This document shows positions 54,604-62,627 of a stretch of DNA of 64,000 bases, piece after piece. The stretch spans positions 28,882-92,881 of the forward strand of contig SVLQ01000014.1 of the NCBI GenBank assembly GCA_015067825.1, in the 5' to 3' direction. The stretch is from Oscillospiraceae bacterium (GTDB lineage Bacteria; Bacillota; Clostridia; Oscillospirales; QAMX01). Made by a program: the position numbers and the translations under genes. The notes under the pieces are model-generated. The model did no database searches and was not told the DNA's origin. It saw only the letters and a list, made by a program, of their open reading frames with translations. Positions within the stretch are counted from its first letter, which is position 1. Each line of letters begins with the position of its first letter.

Positions 54604-55836
54604 ATGGTCGGGCGAAAAACCTGTTTTATTCTGGTGTTGATAACGTTGCTCTGTACAGTCGGTTGTTCCGGCAGTGATGCGTTTACGGTTGGGGAGATTA
54701 CAGTCTTTTGCCCGTCTCCGTATGAGAGCGATCACTACACCAATCCCCAAAGCAATCGTTATCCGCTGTACAGCGGAACGGCCGCAACGGACAGCATTCT
54801 GACCACGGATACAGGAACCTATACGATTCAGCACGACGGGCTTGTCGGTACCATTGGCGGAGACCGTTCGTTGAAGAATTACCGGGTTATGCGTCACGGG
54901 AACAACGGATGGGAAGTCGTCTGTCAGGCGAGAACCTGTGGATATTTCCCGCAGCTTGCATTGTACAGTAACCAAAAAGGGAAGCTGGTAGCTGTCACGC
55001 CGGAAGAATATGGGATCGCGTTCGGGATCTACGACGAAATGACTGGAGAATTTGCAGAGGTCAAATATGCAAAAACAGGCTACTCTGTACAGAGATATAT
55101 TTCCGGCGTTGATCCTCATGCCGGAGAAGAAGGCATGGTATACATGATTATCTCCCATCCGGGGATTGACGACGATACAAAAGTCTTCACGTTGGATATT
55201 GCAAGCAGAACCGTTACCGAGCAGGTATTGTCTGCCACACCGTATCCGTTTGCCGCTGGATATTTGGTGTTTGATGAACAATCAAATGCACAAATTGTCC
55301 TCGCAAAAGACGGTATGCTCTGTTGCTTTTCTGCAACAGGACTCGGCACCTCTTCGCAGACCGTTGGGAACACGATTACAATAGCTTCGGGAAATATTGA
55401 TGAAAACATAGGGGCATTTGATGTGGCGTTGGATCAAACAGGAGCCTTGCATGTGTTTTATAGAGTTTGGGAAAATGAAACCGAAATTCGTCATGCTGCG
55501 GTATCCGGTGGCGGCGTTGTTTCTGACGAATTTGTCCTAAGCGGCGACAATCCGTTTGCCTGCTTTACAGGTGGTAACGGAGAGATTTATCTTATCTGTA
55601 TGCAAGAACAGACGCAGCAATCCAACCAAAGTGTAGAAGGTGTTATCTACCAGATGGATAGCGGCGAAAAAACCGAGGTTGCTTCCATCTTTATAGATGA
55701 CGTCCCCGGGATACGAGGGCGTTTCAATATAGCCAACACCCGCCTTGGCGGACGCACCGATCGGGGGACCTGGATGATCTACCTTGCTGCACAAAGCGAC
55801 AACTTTGTATCGATCGAACTGAAAACAGAACAGTAA
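54604..55836 (+). CDS. Lipoprotein C of ABC cluster
   Basis: A 410-aa lipoprotein, signal ending LLCTVGC. It shares TVFCPS, the SNQKGKL block and the ANTRLGGRTDRGTWMIYL end with lipoprotein B, so the two are tandem duplicates. Lipoprotein A (49721) is more distant. The last gene of the nine-gene unit, it ends in a terminator. Expected to sit on the outer membrane face and to cooperate with the transporter. Confidence 0.82.
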   Translation: MVGRKTCFILVLITLLCTVGCSGSDAFTVGEITVFCPSPYESDHYTNPQSNRYPLYSGTAATDSILTTDTGTYTIQHDGLVGTIGGDRSLKNYRVMRHGNNGWEVVCQARTCGYFPQLALYSNQKGKLVAVTPEEYGIAFGIYDEMTGEFAEVKYAKTGYSVQRYISGVDPHAGEEGMVYMIISHPGIDDDTKVFTLDIASRTVTEQVLSATPYPFAAGYLVFDEQSNAQIVLAKDGMLCCFSATGLGTSSQTVGNTITIASGNIDENIGAFDVALDQTGALHVFYRVWENETEIRHAAVSGGGVVSDEFVLSGDNPFACFTGGNGEIYLICMQEQTQQSNQSVEGVIYQMDSGEKTEVASIFIDDVPGIRGRFNIANTRLGGRTDRGTWMIYLAAQSDNFVSIELKTEQ

Positions 55837-55902
55837 AAAATATCGTTTAGGAAATTCTGTCCCCGTATCAAAGCCCCTTACAACTATATATTATAACTTT
55901 GA

Positions 55903-55938
55903 ACCGCTAACGGCCATGTGCTGTTAGCGGTATTTTTT
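55903..55938 (+). terminator. Terminator of ABC cluster
   Basis: A 12-bp stem (ACCGCTAACGGC, 55903-55914, with GCTGTTAGCGGT at 55920-55931; one G-U) is followed by ATTTTTTG. Confidence 0.92.
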
Positions 55939-55949
55939 GTCATCTTTAG

Positions 55950-56727
55950 ATGCAAATACCCCCCAGTTTTACTGGGGGAGGGAGACGAGCGGAGCTACGA
56001 AAAGACGAGCGAGCTTGATGCGAGCGGAGAAGTTGCAAAAAATTAAGCCCCCCGTTATAATGGTAAAGGTTTGGCGACCGCATTACCAAAACAAAGAAGG
56101 CTTAATAAGTGAAGGAAAAGAACGAAATAAGAAGCACAGCACATTCAAAGTACCGTTGTCAATACCATATTGTATTTGCACCAAAATATCGAAGACAGGT
56201 AGTATATGGTGAAATAAAAAAAGATATCGGCGAAATACTACGAAAACTGTGCGATCAGAAAGAGGTAGAAATACTGGAAGCAGAGGCGTGTAAAGATCAC
56301 ATCCACATGCTTGTAAGTATACCACCACGTATAAGTATAGCACAATTCATGAGATATCTCAAGGGAAAGAGTAGCTTAATGATATTTGACCGACATGCGA
56401 ACTTGCGATATAAGTATGGAAGTCGGCACTTTTGGTGCCGAGGATACTATGTAGATACTGTTGGGAGGAATAAAAAAGCGATAGCAGAATATATCCGAAA
56501 TCAACTGGAAGAAGATTTAGCAAACGATCAAATGAGCCTAAAGGAATTCTACGACCCGTTTACGGGTAGCAAGTCCAAGTAGGCAAAAAAAGACAGCCGC
56601 GCGAGAGCGGCTGCCTGAGATGGTAATGCGGCGCTAAACCTTCAATGCCCCTTTTAGGAGCTAAGCCAGTATTATCCCCTTTTAGGGGTGTGCATACCAC
56701 CAGTTTAACTGGTGGTTTTGATTCAAT
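55950..56727 (+). mobile_element. IS200/IS605-type insertion sequence
   Basis: About 780 bp with one transposase gene and subterminal hairpins instead of inverted repeats. The left hairpin is CCCCCAGT/ACTGGGGG (55960-55978). The right hairpin is ACCACCAGTT/AACTGGTGGT (56696-56716), followed by TTTTGATTCAA. That is the end structure of single-strand-transposing IS200 elements. The exact ends are not fixed, because these elements make no target duplication. It sits right after the ABC-cluster terminator. Confidence 0.82.
56109..56582 (+). CDS. tnpA: IS200-family transposase (TnpA)
   Basis: A 157-aa HUH/Y1 transposase with a GTG start. The HUH motif reads DHIHMLV (residues about 62-68), and the catalytic Tyr is in AIAEYIRNQLEED near the C-terminus. 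Conserved phrases CQYHIVFAPKYRR and KYGSRHFWCRGYY are typical. The gene is intact, so the element may still move. Confidence 0.94.
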   Translation: MKEKNEIRSTAHSKYRCQYHIVFAPKYRRQVVYGEIKKDIGEILRKLCDQKEVEILEAEACKDHIHMLVSIPPRISIAQFMRYLKGKSSLMIFDRHANLRYKYGSRHFWCRGYYVDTVGRNKKAIAEYIRNQLEEDLANDQMSLKEFYDPFTGSKSK

Positions 56728-56797
56728 GTCTATTTTTTCGGGTATAGTCCAGTCCATATCGAGTGTGTGGGTGTTTTGTTAAACCCGTCCAAAACGT

Positions 56798-57556
56798 CTA
56801 TATCCCCCAGTTTTTGATATGATACGCATCATTGGGTTCAAGATACATTCCAGAGTACAAAAACATTATAATATCTGAATCATCAAACAAATCGAAAACC
56901 CAGTCTCTAGGATCCGTAACTTCACTTTCTTCTGTACCATCAATTCTGCCGCAAAGTTCTATCATTGCGACTGCTTCTTCGTTACAAAGGTAAATCACAA
57001 GTTCTTCCAGAACGCTATGCGCCAGCATATTGCAATGATTATTTGCCCGGTTTATCATAGTATTCAGTGTACTCTTCAAGCGGTACAGGAATTCATAATC
57101 ATAATACATCAAGAATTGTTCAGGAAGATCATCGCACAACCACGAAATTTCAAGTTGACCAATATGAGTACCCGCAGGTCTCGAAGATAGTTCACGAATA
57201 TCCTCATTAATATGATCCATCAGTACTTCACTACCTACTGCAAAGGCTACTGCAGCACCCACACCAAAGTTTTTTTCCAAATATGTTGACCACGCTCTAT
57301 GATTTCGGAAGTATTCGATGTTCCACGTATCGTCGTCCTCGTTATCCTCCTCGGGCAGACAATGCCATTTTAGTGCCTTACAAATTCCTTTTCCTTTATC
57401 TGTACGAATTGACTCCCCCGCTTCATACCTACTCCACGTTTTCGTTCCCACACCAGCTCGTTGCGCAGCCTCCTCAATAGTCAGCCCCAACTCGTTACGT
57501 CTATTTTTGATTTGTTTCGCCAAATCTGCATTTCCTTGAATCACCTTTTGCGCCAT
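56798..57556 (-). CDS. XRE-family transcriptional regulator
   Basis: A 252-aa protein with an N-terminal helix-turn-helix (residues about 10-64: IKNRRNELGLTIEEAAQR, then GVGTKTWSRYEAGES). The long C-terminal part has no enzyme motif I recognise and may bind an effector or a partner protein. The ATG at 57556 follows GGAGG. It is divergent from the integrase gene, as is common for element repressors. The start codon lies within about 15 bp of the integrase open frame, so the shared intergenic DNA is very short. Confidence 0.85.
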   Translation of the reverse strand: MAQKVIQGNADLAKQIKNRRNELGLTIEEAAQRAGVGTKTWSRYEAGESIRTDKGKGICKALKWHCLPEEDNEDDDTWNIEYFRNHRAWSTYLEKNFGVGAAVAFAVGSEVLMDHINEDIRELSSRPAGTHIGQLEISWLCDDLPEQFLMYYDYEFLYRLKSTLNTMINRANNHCNMLAHSVLEELVIYLCNEEAVAMIELCGRIDGTEESEVTDPRDWVFDLFDDSDIIMFLYSGMYLEPNDAYHIKNWGI

Positions 57557-57675
57557 ATTCCCCTCCAACATGACATGTCACTTCTATGTCATTATGCCAT
57601 GTCATTGGATGTTTATCAAGTTTTTTCATTCAATTCAAAATTCATTTCATTCCTGTCTCCGTTTATTCTCCACAA

Positions 57676-58733
57676 TCCTAACCGGCAAGCGCAACCGCAT
57701 CTACAAAAACGTCGACGGCAGCAAGAAGGAAGCCAACGCCGTCATGCGCCAGATGATCACCGAAATGGAAAGCGGCAAGGTCGTCAAGAAGTGCGACCTT
57801 ACCGTTGCCGAATGGATGGCGGAATGGATTTCCCTCTATCTGCCGGACATCGAGGAAACCACGCGTATCGGCTACAAGACCAAGCTCAAATGCTACATCA
57901 TCCCGGCAATCGGCGAGATCAGAATCCATGCCTTGCGCGCTGAGCATGTGCAGAAACTCGTCAACGATATGATCGCCAGAAACCTCTCCCCCAAGAATAT
58001 CCGCGACACCTTCAACAACATCAATGCCGCGATGAAGAAGGCCGTTGTCCTGCGCCACATCGCGTATAACCCCTGTGAGGGTGTGGTTTTGCCTAAACAG
58101 AAGAAGTACCGTGCGAAGGTGTATAATCAGGCACTCATCCATACGTTGTTGGATGTCACCCGCGGAACGGATATGTATCTGCCGGTGCTTCTGTGCGTTG
58201 CCGTTGGTTTGAGACGCGGAGAACTGCTTGCGCTGCGTTGGGAGCATATTGACTTTGAGAACAAGATCCTCAAGGTCAGAAGCAACATGGTGCGCGGCGA
58301 AAAGGGTTACATCATCAAGGCACCCAAGAGTGAGGCTGGTATCCGCGATATTTCTCTCGGCGATGAGATTGTCCATGAGCTTCGCAAAGCCAGGGCGCAG
58401 TATGCGAGAGATGCCTTCGCATATGGCATTGGTTTCCAGAACCACGGTTATGTCATCAAGCAGCCCAATGGTGCACCATATAAGCCCGATTCTATGACAC
58501 AGAAGTGGGAACGCCTGCTCGAGAAAAACAACCTGCCGAAGATCCGCCTGCACGACCTCCGTCATAGCAACGCCACCGCATTGATCCAGGCAGGAGTCAA
58601 CCCCAGAGTCGTCCAGCAAAGACTCGGCCATTCCGATGTAAATATCACGCTGAATACCTATACCCACGTTCTGCTGGAGATGGACATCGATGCCGCAGAA
58701 AAGCTGGATTCCATCATGCTGAAGCGTGCATAG
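57676..58733 (+). pseudogene. Tyrosine integrase, N-terminally truncated
   Basis: From about 57676 the frame reads LTGKRNRIYKNV, which belongs to the N-terminal arm-binding domain of Tn916-type integrases, and continues through the core-binding domain to the catalytic domain. Catalytic residues: Arg in GLRRGELLALRW, His and Arg in LHDLRHSNAT, His in LGHSDVN, and Tyr in TLNTYTHVLL. The catalytic part is complete. Upstream of 57676 the frame is open back to 57570 but encodes an AT-rich, unrelated stretch, and the normal first 20 residues or so are missing. If an unusual start is used it could still be made; otherwise it is a remnant. Confidence 0.75.
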
Positions 58734-58741
58734 AAAGAGAA

Positions 58742-58783
58742 AATAGTCAACGGGTTCGACTCCCGCTGACTATTTTTTTATCG
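58742..58783 (+). terminator. Terminator of integrase
   Basis: A stem AATAGTCA-A-CGGG/CCCG-C-TGACTATT with one mismatch and a 7-base loop is followed by TTTTTTT. The loop region looks like a tRNA T-arm (GGGTTCGACTCCC), but no tRNA body is present. Confidence 0.8.
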
Positions 58784-58812
58784 GCTTTTTCACCTCAAAA
58801 GTCTCTAGCAAA

Positions 58813-58856
58813 ATACCACACAGATAGTTGTACAACCCCAAAATGTGTGGTATAAT
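58813..58856 (+). promoter_or_regulatory. Promoter and operator of DUF3990 operon
   Basis: TTGTAC (58828-58833) and TATAAT (58851-58856) are 17 bp apart. A perfect 10-bp inverted repeat, ATACCACACA (58813-58822) and TGTGTGGTAT (58844-58853), spans the -35 box and ends inside the -10 box, so a dimeric repressor bound there would block transcription. Autoregulation by one of the small proteins is plausible. Confidence 0.8.
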
Positions 58857-58873
58857 GATAATGGTGATAAACG

Positions 58874-59170
58874 ATGCTAATACAGAGTGTTGTGCAGAAT
58901 GAAGCGAATCGCAATGAAAACATGATCCGTCAATACGAGGCTTTGATCGAAACATTGCCTCGCGGCTCTTTGATCTGCCGTAAAAAGGAATACTACTACC
59001 TAAAGTACCGCAAAGACGGAAAGGTATGTGATGAATACATCGGCAAAGACCCCGTTGTCGTTGCCGACATCCGTTCCAAACTAGAACAAAGAAAACACTA
59101 TACAGAAATGCTGACCACATTGAAGCAGGAGCAGAAGGTTATTCAGAAAATATTGGAGGGATTTGCATGA
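58874..59170 (+). CDS. Small basic protein, first gene of DUF3990 operon
   Basis: A 98-aa protein: an N-terminal helix rich in Asn/Glu, a middle LPRGSLICRKKEYYYLKYRKDGKV segment reminiscent of a small beta hairpin, and a C-terminal coiled helix. I have seen this pattern next to DUF3990 genes in Firmicutes but know no function. It could be the operon's DNA-binding or antidote protein. It overlaps the next gene by 4 bp. Confidence 0.65.
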   Translation: MLIQSVVQNEANRNENMIRQYEALIETLPRGSLICRKKEYYYLKYRKDGKVCDEYIGKDPVVVADIRSKLEQRKHYTEMLTTLKQEQKVIQKILEGFA

Positions 59171-59661
59171 TCATCTATCACGGCAGTACCGTTTTGGTAG
59201 CGAAGCCGGAAATCCTTGTGGGTGAAGCCTTCCTGGATTTTGGCCCTGGCTTTTATACAACGACTTCCTATGACCAAGCAGATCGTTGGGCGCGAATCAA
59301 GATGCGTCGTGAAAATAAGGACACCGGATATGTAGCTGTTTACGATTTCGACTTCGAGACCGCCAAGGAAAACACGGTGATTCGCAAGTTTGATGCAGCA
59401 GATATGGATTGGTTGCTGTTTGTGGTCAACAATCGTCGCGGCATACCGTTTGCTGAAGCGGTGGATATGCACATCGGCCCCGTGGCGGATGATAACGTGT
59501 ATCAGTCCATTCGATTCTTCGAAACCGGTATTTTAGACGCGGAAGAGACAGTCAAGCGTTTGAAAACGGAATTACTACAGGATCAGTGGACGTTCCATAC
59601 CGACAAAATGCTGTCGTATTGCAAGTTTATCGAATACAAAGAAGTGAAGGAGGTAAAGTGA
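59167..59661 (+). CDS. DUF3990-family protein, ADP-ribosyltransferase-like
   Basis: A 164-aa protein with the DUF3990 signature: IIYHGSTVLVAKP at the N-terminus, then LDFGPGFYTTTSYDQADRWA. The HGS...GFYTT arrangement resembles the NAD-binding His and Tyr of diphtheria-type ADP-ribosyltransferase folds, though activity has not been shown for this protein. The 4-bp overlap with the gene before it and the close genes after it suggest a toxin-antitoxin or anti-phage cassette. Assignment from pattern memory only. Confidence 0.78.
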   Translation: MIIYHGSTVLVAKPEILVGEAFLDFGPGFYTTTSYDQADRWARIKMRRENKDTGYVAVYDFDFETAKENTVIRKFDAADMDWLLFVVNNRRGIPFAEAVDMHIGPVADDNVYQSIRFFETGILDAEETVKRLKTELLQDQWTFHTDKMLSYCKFIEYKEVKEVK

Positions 59662-59662
59662 A

Positions 59663-59899
59663 GTGGGACAGGATCAATTTAACGCCATTATGCCTGTGAT
59701 CAGCGCAGATATCGTAAAAATGATTTGCGAGAAGCGATGCGTTTCCGAAAAGGAAGCCATCAAGTTACTGTACACATCCCAGTTGTATGCAGCTCTGGAA
59801 CAGGAAGAAACCAAGGTTTGGCAGTACAGCACTCTCATGCTTTACGCTCTGTTGGAACAGGAATGGAACAGCGGTACGATCCGCTATCCCGATGTGTAA
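59663..59899 (+). CDS. Small helical protein of DUF3990 operon
   Basis: A 78-aa protein with a GTG start nine bases after GGAGG. It is mostly helical (ISADIVKMICEK, SEKEAIKLLYTS, ETKVWQYSTLMLYALLEQE) and acidic. Such proteins accompany DUF3990 genes. It is a candidate antidote or partner. The start codon follows the preceding stop by one base. Confidence 0.72.
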   Translation: MGQDQFNAIMPVISADIVKMICEKRCVSEKEAIKLLYTSQLYAALEQEETKVWQYSTLMLYALLEQEWNSGTIRYPDV

Positions 59900-59912
59900 G
59901 GGAGGAAACAAG

Positions 59913-60131
59913 ATGAGCAGAGAAGCACAGTTCACCGTATTCTGTATGGAAAGCTATAAGGTATACAAATCTTTGACCGGCAAGCAGGTATCCGAGCTTT
60001 TTGAGAAATACGGTGTGTTTGAGTATATCCACGATTTTTTCGATGTGCTGCATACTACAGGGTATCAGTACATCAACCATGATATCGACATTTATCTCAA
60101 GGCAAGAGATGCGGTTGTATCTGTAGTCTAA
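59913..60131 (+). CDS. DUF3791-like small protein
   Basis: A 72-aa protein with phrases typical of DUF3791: FCMESYKVYKSLTGKQV, LFEKYGVFEYI and DVLHTTGYQYI with a final DIDIYL. The ATG follows GGGAGG. This family is regularly found in DUF3990 operons. Function unknown. Together these four genes look like one cassette. Confidence 0.75.
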   Translation: MSREAQFTVFCMESYKVYKSLTGKQVSELFEKYGVFEYIHDFFDVLHTTGYQYINHDIDIYLKARDAVVSVV

Positions 60132-60186
60132 AGGAGAACTATTGGTTGTTCCGACTAGAATAACCGAATTTTGTGGAGGCTAACAA

Positions 60187-60627
60187 ATGTATATTGATTC
60201 CGGATTATATTCAAGCAATCTTTTCCACAAACAACTCATTGATCATATTTTGGAAAACGAGTACAAGCTCAGAGAATTACAAAATTTAAGTAACAACATC
60301 AAACGAGAACTTGTCGGGTATGCAAATCAATTGCCGTACCATGCAATGGCCCCAATTGCCCCCAACAGGTGGAACGCTCCATACTCAATATTTGAAAACA
60401 ATTATGTCAGCTATTGGTCGAATAGTCCCTCTGTATTTCCCCAACAAGACGAACAGATGTATCGTCACAACTTTAAAACCGCAATTGACGCGGCCTCATA
60501 TGCAACAAAAGATTCTTCTCCGGTTGCATCAATCGTATTTGATAGTATTGGATTAATGACTGCCAGCAATTTTTTGGAGGCAGTGATAAAAACGTTATCG
60601 ATTATTGAAAAAGCATCCAGATTATAA
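60187..60627 (+). CDS. Island protein of unknown function
   Basis: A 146-aa soluble protein, behind TGGAGG, starting 55 bp after the DUF3791-like gene. The first third is helical, the middle rich in Pro, Asn and Tyr, the end helical and hydrophobic. No signal peptide or known domain. It may belong to the DUF3990 cassette or stand alone. Confidence 0.6.
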   Translation: MYIDSGLYSSNLFHKQLIDHILENEYKLRELQNLSNNIKRELVGYANQLPYHAMAPIAPNRWNAPYSIFENNYVSYWSNSPSVFPQQDEQMYRHNFKTAIDAASYATKDSSPVASIVFDSIGLMTASNFLEAVIKTLSIIEKASRL

Positions 60628-60939
60628 CTTCGTTTGGAGGGGAGACCATCTACCATTGACTACGGCTTCAGAAATATATCCTAATTCAATATTTATCGAT
60701 TTGAGTAACGATATTTTCCAGCGAAAACTAACCCTTCAACCATCTCATCGTTCAAAAAACGTTTGAATGTATGAATTATTTGATATAACAAAACTTTTGC
60801 ACATTTATTATCGGTCAAATATCAACTAAATTCCTTCTTCCCCTCTCCTCCCACGTTTGTCGGCTTTTGGGTCGGCTCGGGTGCATCGGCATATGTTTTG
60901 GCCAGTCGATGGATTTTAAAGCCAAAACCGTTCGAAGCC
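60628..60939. other. AT-rich gap without a recognised gene
   Basis: About 310 bp before the right repeat. I find no gene with a start and RBS. From about 60855 an open stretch reads GFWVGSGASAYVLASR and runs on into the repeat. It could be the last codons of a lost gene, but this is not supported further. Confidence 0.5.
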
Positions 60940-61278
60940 CTCATAACCCGGAGGTCATGTGGTTCAAATCCCATCCCCGCAACCATAGGAAAGACTCGGA
61001 ATCAGCTGATTCCGAGTCTTTTTTTGTTGTTTTCGATATCGGGATATAGGCGGAAGTAGTGGTATTTAGACCGAAATATTTGTCGGTTTTCATGTCGGCT
61101 CGATGTTTGAGCGCAGGAACAGCCGGCTCTCCGTCGGCTCAGCTGGCTACGCACCGACAACTACCAACAAAATATGATTGGGCGAGAGCGGCCGCAAGCG
61201 GTCTCTCTCAGCGCCCTTTTTGCATATTTGGCCATACGCCGGAAAGGAGCATCACAATGCGAAAATACACGCTTGCAG
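60940..61278 (+). repeat. Direct repeat, right copy (attR-like)
   Basis: Matches 46424-46762. The first 62 bp, which include the tRNA-fMet 3' half with CCA (to 60985), are identical. It lacks the tRNA 5' half, so it is not a working tRNA. It also carries the tRNA terminator, the second copy of the possible structured RNA (61031-61238) and the leader of a broken copy of the small gene at 46741. Confidence 0.87.
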
Positions 61279-61290
61279 CATCAGAAATCC
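61257..61290 (+). pseudogene. Broken copy of the 46741 small gene
   Basis: After the same AAAGGAGCATCACA leader the sequence reads ATGCGAAAATACACGCTTGC (MRKYTLA) as in the left copy, then diverges completely. The frame happens to stay open to 61505 but in AT-rich, unrelated DNA. Confidence 0.65.
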
Positions 61291-61457
61291 CCCTCTCAGC
61301 CCAATTCTTTCCTTATCATATCATGTACCGCAACCACTGTAAGGTGCAAAATTTATTTTCCCTAACAAGCATTTTCCACAAAATGTTTGTTAGTTTATCT
61401 AATAAGCAAGTTTTCATCGATTTTCTTTTCGATATTGTTGCATTTTTGAGCAAAAAC

Positions 61458-61487
61458 AGCATTATATATATATATATATATAATGCT
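61458..61487. repeat. AT-repeat palindrome
   Basis: A perfect 30-base palindrome: AGCATT, an alternating TA run and AATGCT. It lies just upstream of the -35 box at 61491 and could extrude as a cruciform or cap an RNA. Confidence 0.8.
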
Positions 61488-61490
61488 ATG

Positions 61491-61519
61491 TTGAAATTTA
61501 TCTAAATTTGTGTTATAAT
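61491..61519 (+). promoter_or_regulatory. Promoter of coiled-coil/signal-peptidase operon
   Basis: TTGAAA (61491-61496) and TATAAT (61514-61519) with a 17-bp spacer. The leader is about 120 bases and contains the hairpin at 61568. Confidence 0.83.
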
Positions 61520-61567
61520 ATTTCAAAGACTCGCGACTTTGTTGTGGTAAAGAAAAGACAAGTTTTC

Positions 61568-61609
61568 AGGGGTGGAAAAGATTTCGCAAACGAGATCTTT
61601 TCCATCCCT
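61568..61609 (+). other. Long hairpin in 5' leader
   Basis: AGGGGTGGAAAAGAT (61568-61582) pairs along 15 positions (one G-U) with its complement at 61595-61609 around a 12-base loop. No T run follows, so it is not a terminator. It could stabilise the transcript or bind a protein. Confidence 0.6.
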
Positions 61610-61647
61610 AAAGAGCGTTTTACGGCAATCTGCAAGGGGGTGCTTTT

Positions 61648-61980
61648 GTGACGGAAAAGGAACTGAAAAAGCTCAATCGCTATCAGCTTTTGGAGTTATT
61701 GGTGGCACAAACAAAGCGCGCCGACGAGTTGCAGGCCCGGCTGGACGAGCTGGAACAGTTACTTGCCGACCGAGATATTGAAATGGATGCGCTCGGTTCG
61801 ATCGCCGAAGCTTCGTTGCGGTTAAACGGCGTATTCCAAGCCGCACAAGAGGCCGCCGATGCCTACTTGCTGGCGGCGAAAAAACGTGCTGTCGGCGTTG
61901 AGTTCGCCGCACGCAAAAAAGCCGCCGACATTTTGGCCGAGGCCAACGAAAAGGTAAAGCACATCAACGATTCACTGTAA
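61648..61980 (+). CDS. Coiled-coil protein preceding signal peptidase
   Basis: A 110-aa protein with a GTG start shortly after AAGGGGGTG. Residues 4-60 are a charged helix likely to form a coiled coil (LNRYQLLELLVAQTKRADEL and following heptads). The conserved IDALGSIAEASLRLNGVF-type segment and Ala-rich C-terminal helix are familiar from Ruminococcaceae genes next to signal peptidase. Function unknown. Confidence 0.75.
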   Translation: MTEKELKKLNRYQLLELLVAQTKRADELQARLDELEQLLADRDIEMDALGSIAEASLRLNGVFQAAQEAADAYLLAAKKRAVGVEFAARKKAADILAEANEKVKHINDSL

Positions 61981-61986
61981 GGTTGG

Positions 61987-62595
61987 ATGGGATCACCTAT
62001 GGGAAAACTCGCTGCCAAGCACAGCCAACAAGATCTGCCACAGTTGGATGCGCTGCAAAGAGAATTGAAGAGAGAGCGCTACAAACGCCGATTCCGCAGG
62101 CTGCTGCGCAGCACGATCAACGCCTTGATCGTCGTTGCCGCCGTCGCGGCTCTGGTGGCAACGTTGGTTCTGCCCGTTTTGCAGATCGCCGGGACGAGCA
62201 TGTCGCCGACTTTGAACGACGGCGATATCGTTTTGCTGGTCAAGACAAGTAAGCTGGAAACCGGCGATTTGTGCGCGTTCTACTACTCGAATAAAATTTT
62301 GATCAAGCGCGTGATCGCCACGCCGGGCGATTACATTTGGATCGAACCCGACGGCACGGTATTTCTCAACGGCGATCCGCTGGACGAGCCTTACGTTTCC
62401 GAGAAGGCGTTGGGCGAATGCGATGTGGAATTTCCGTATCAGGTGCCGGAAAACAACTTTTTCGTGATGGGCGACCAGCGCGAAACCTCGATCGACAGCC
62501 GCAGCAGCGTCATCGGCTGTATCCCCAAAGATCAACTGGTCGGCAAAATTTTCTGCAAATTCTGGCCGCTTGGAGAATTTGACTTTATCGGCTGA
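61987..62595 (+). CDS. lepB: Signal peptidase I
   Basis: A 202-aa type I signal peptidase. It has one N-terminal membrane anchor (about 44-66), catalytic Ser71 in AGTSMSPTL and general base Lys107 in ILIKRVIATPGD, and the later box GDQRETSIDSR. It removes signal peptides from exported proteins. It lies between a coiled-coil gene and a surface-protein gene, which suggests a role in processing that surface protein. A second ATG at 61999 is possible. Confidence 0.95.
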   Translation: MGSPMGKLAAKHSQQDLPQLDALQRELKRERYKRRFRRLLRSTINALIVVAAVAALVATLVLPVLQIAGTSMSPTLNDGDIVLLVKTSKLETGDLCAFYYSNKILIKRVIATPGDYIWIEPDGTVFLNGDPLDEPYVSEKALGECDVEFPYQVPENNFFVMGDQRETSIDSRSSVIGCIPKDQLVGKIFCKFWPLGEFDFIG

Positions 62596-62627
62596 CCGAA
62601 AACGCCGCACAGAAAGGAGGTGTGGTC

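Noticed and set aside
57570..57675. A genuine N-terminal extension of the integrase
   Set aside because: Its composition differs sharply from the rest, it has no RBS, and it does not resemble an integrase arm-binding domain.
58750..58775. A tRNA 3' end (T-arm look-alike) just after the integrase, as an att site
   Set aside because: The T-arm-like loop is part of a terminator stem, no CCA follows, and no matching tRNA fragment is seen elsewhere in the window.
60940..60985. A second tRNA-fMet gene
   Set aside because: Only the part from the anticodon loop onward is present. The acceptor 5' strand, D-arm and anticodon 5' stem are missing.
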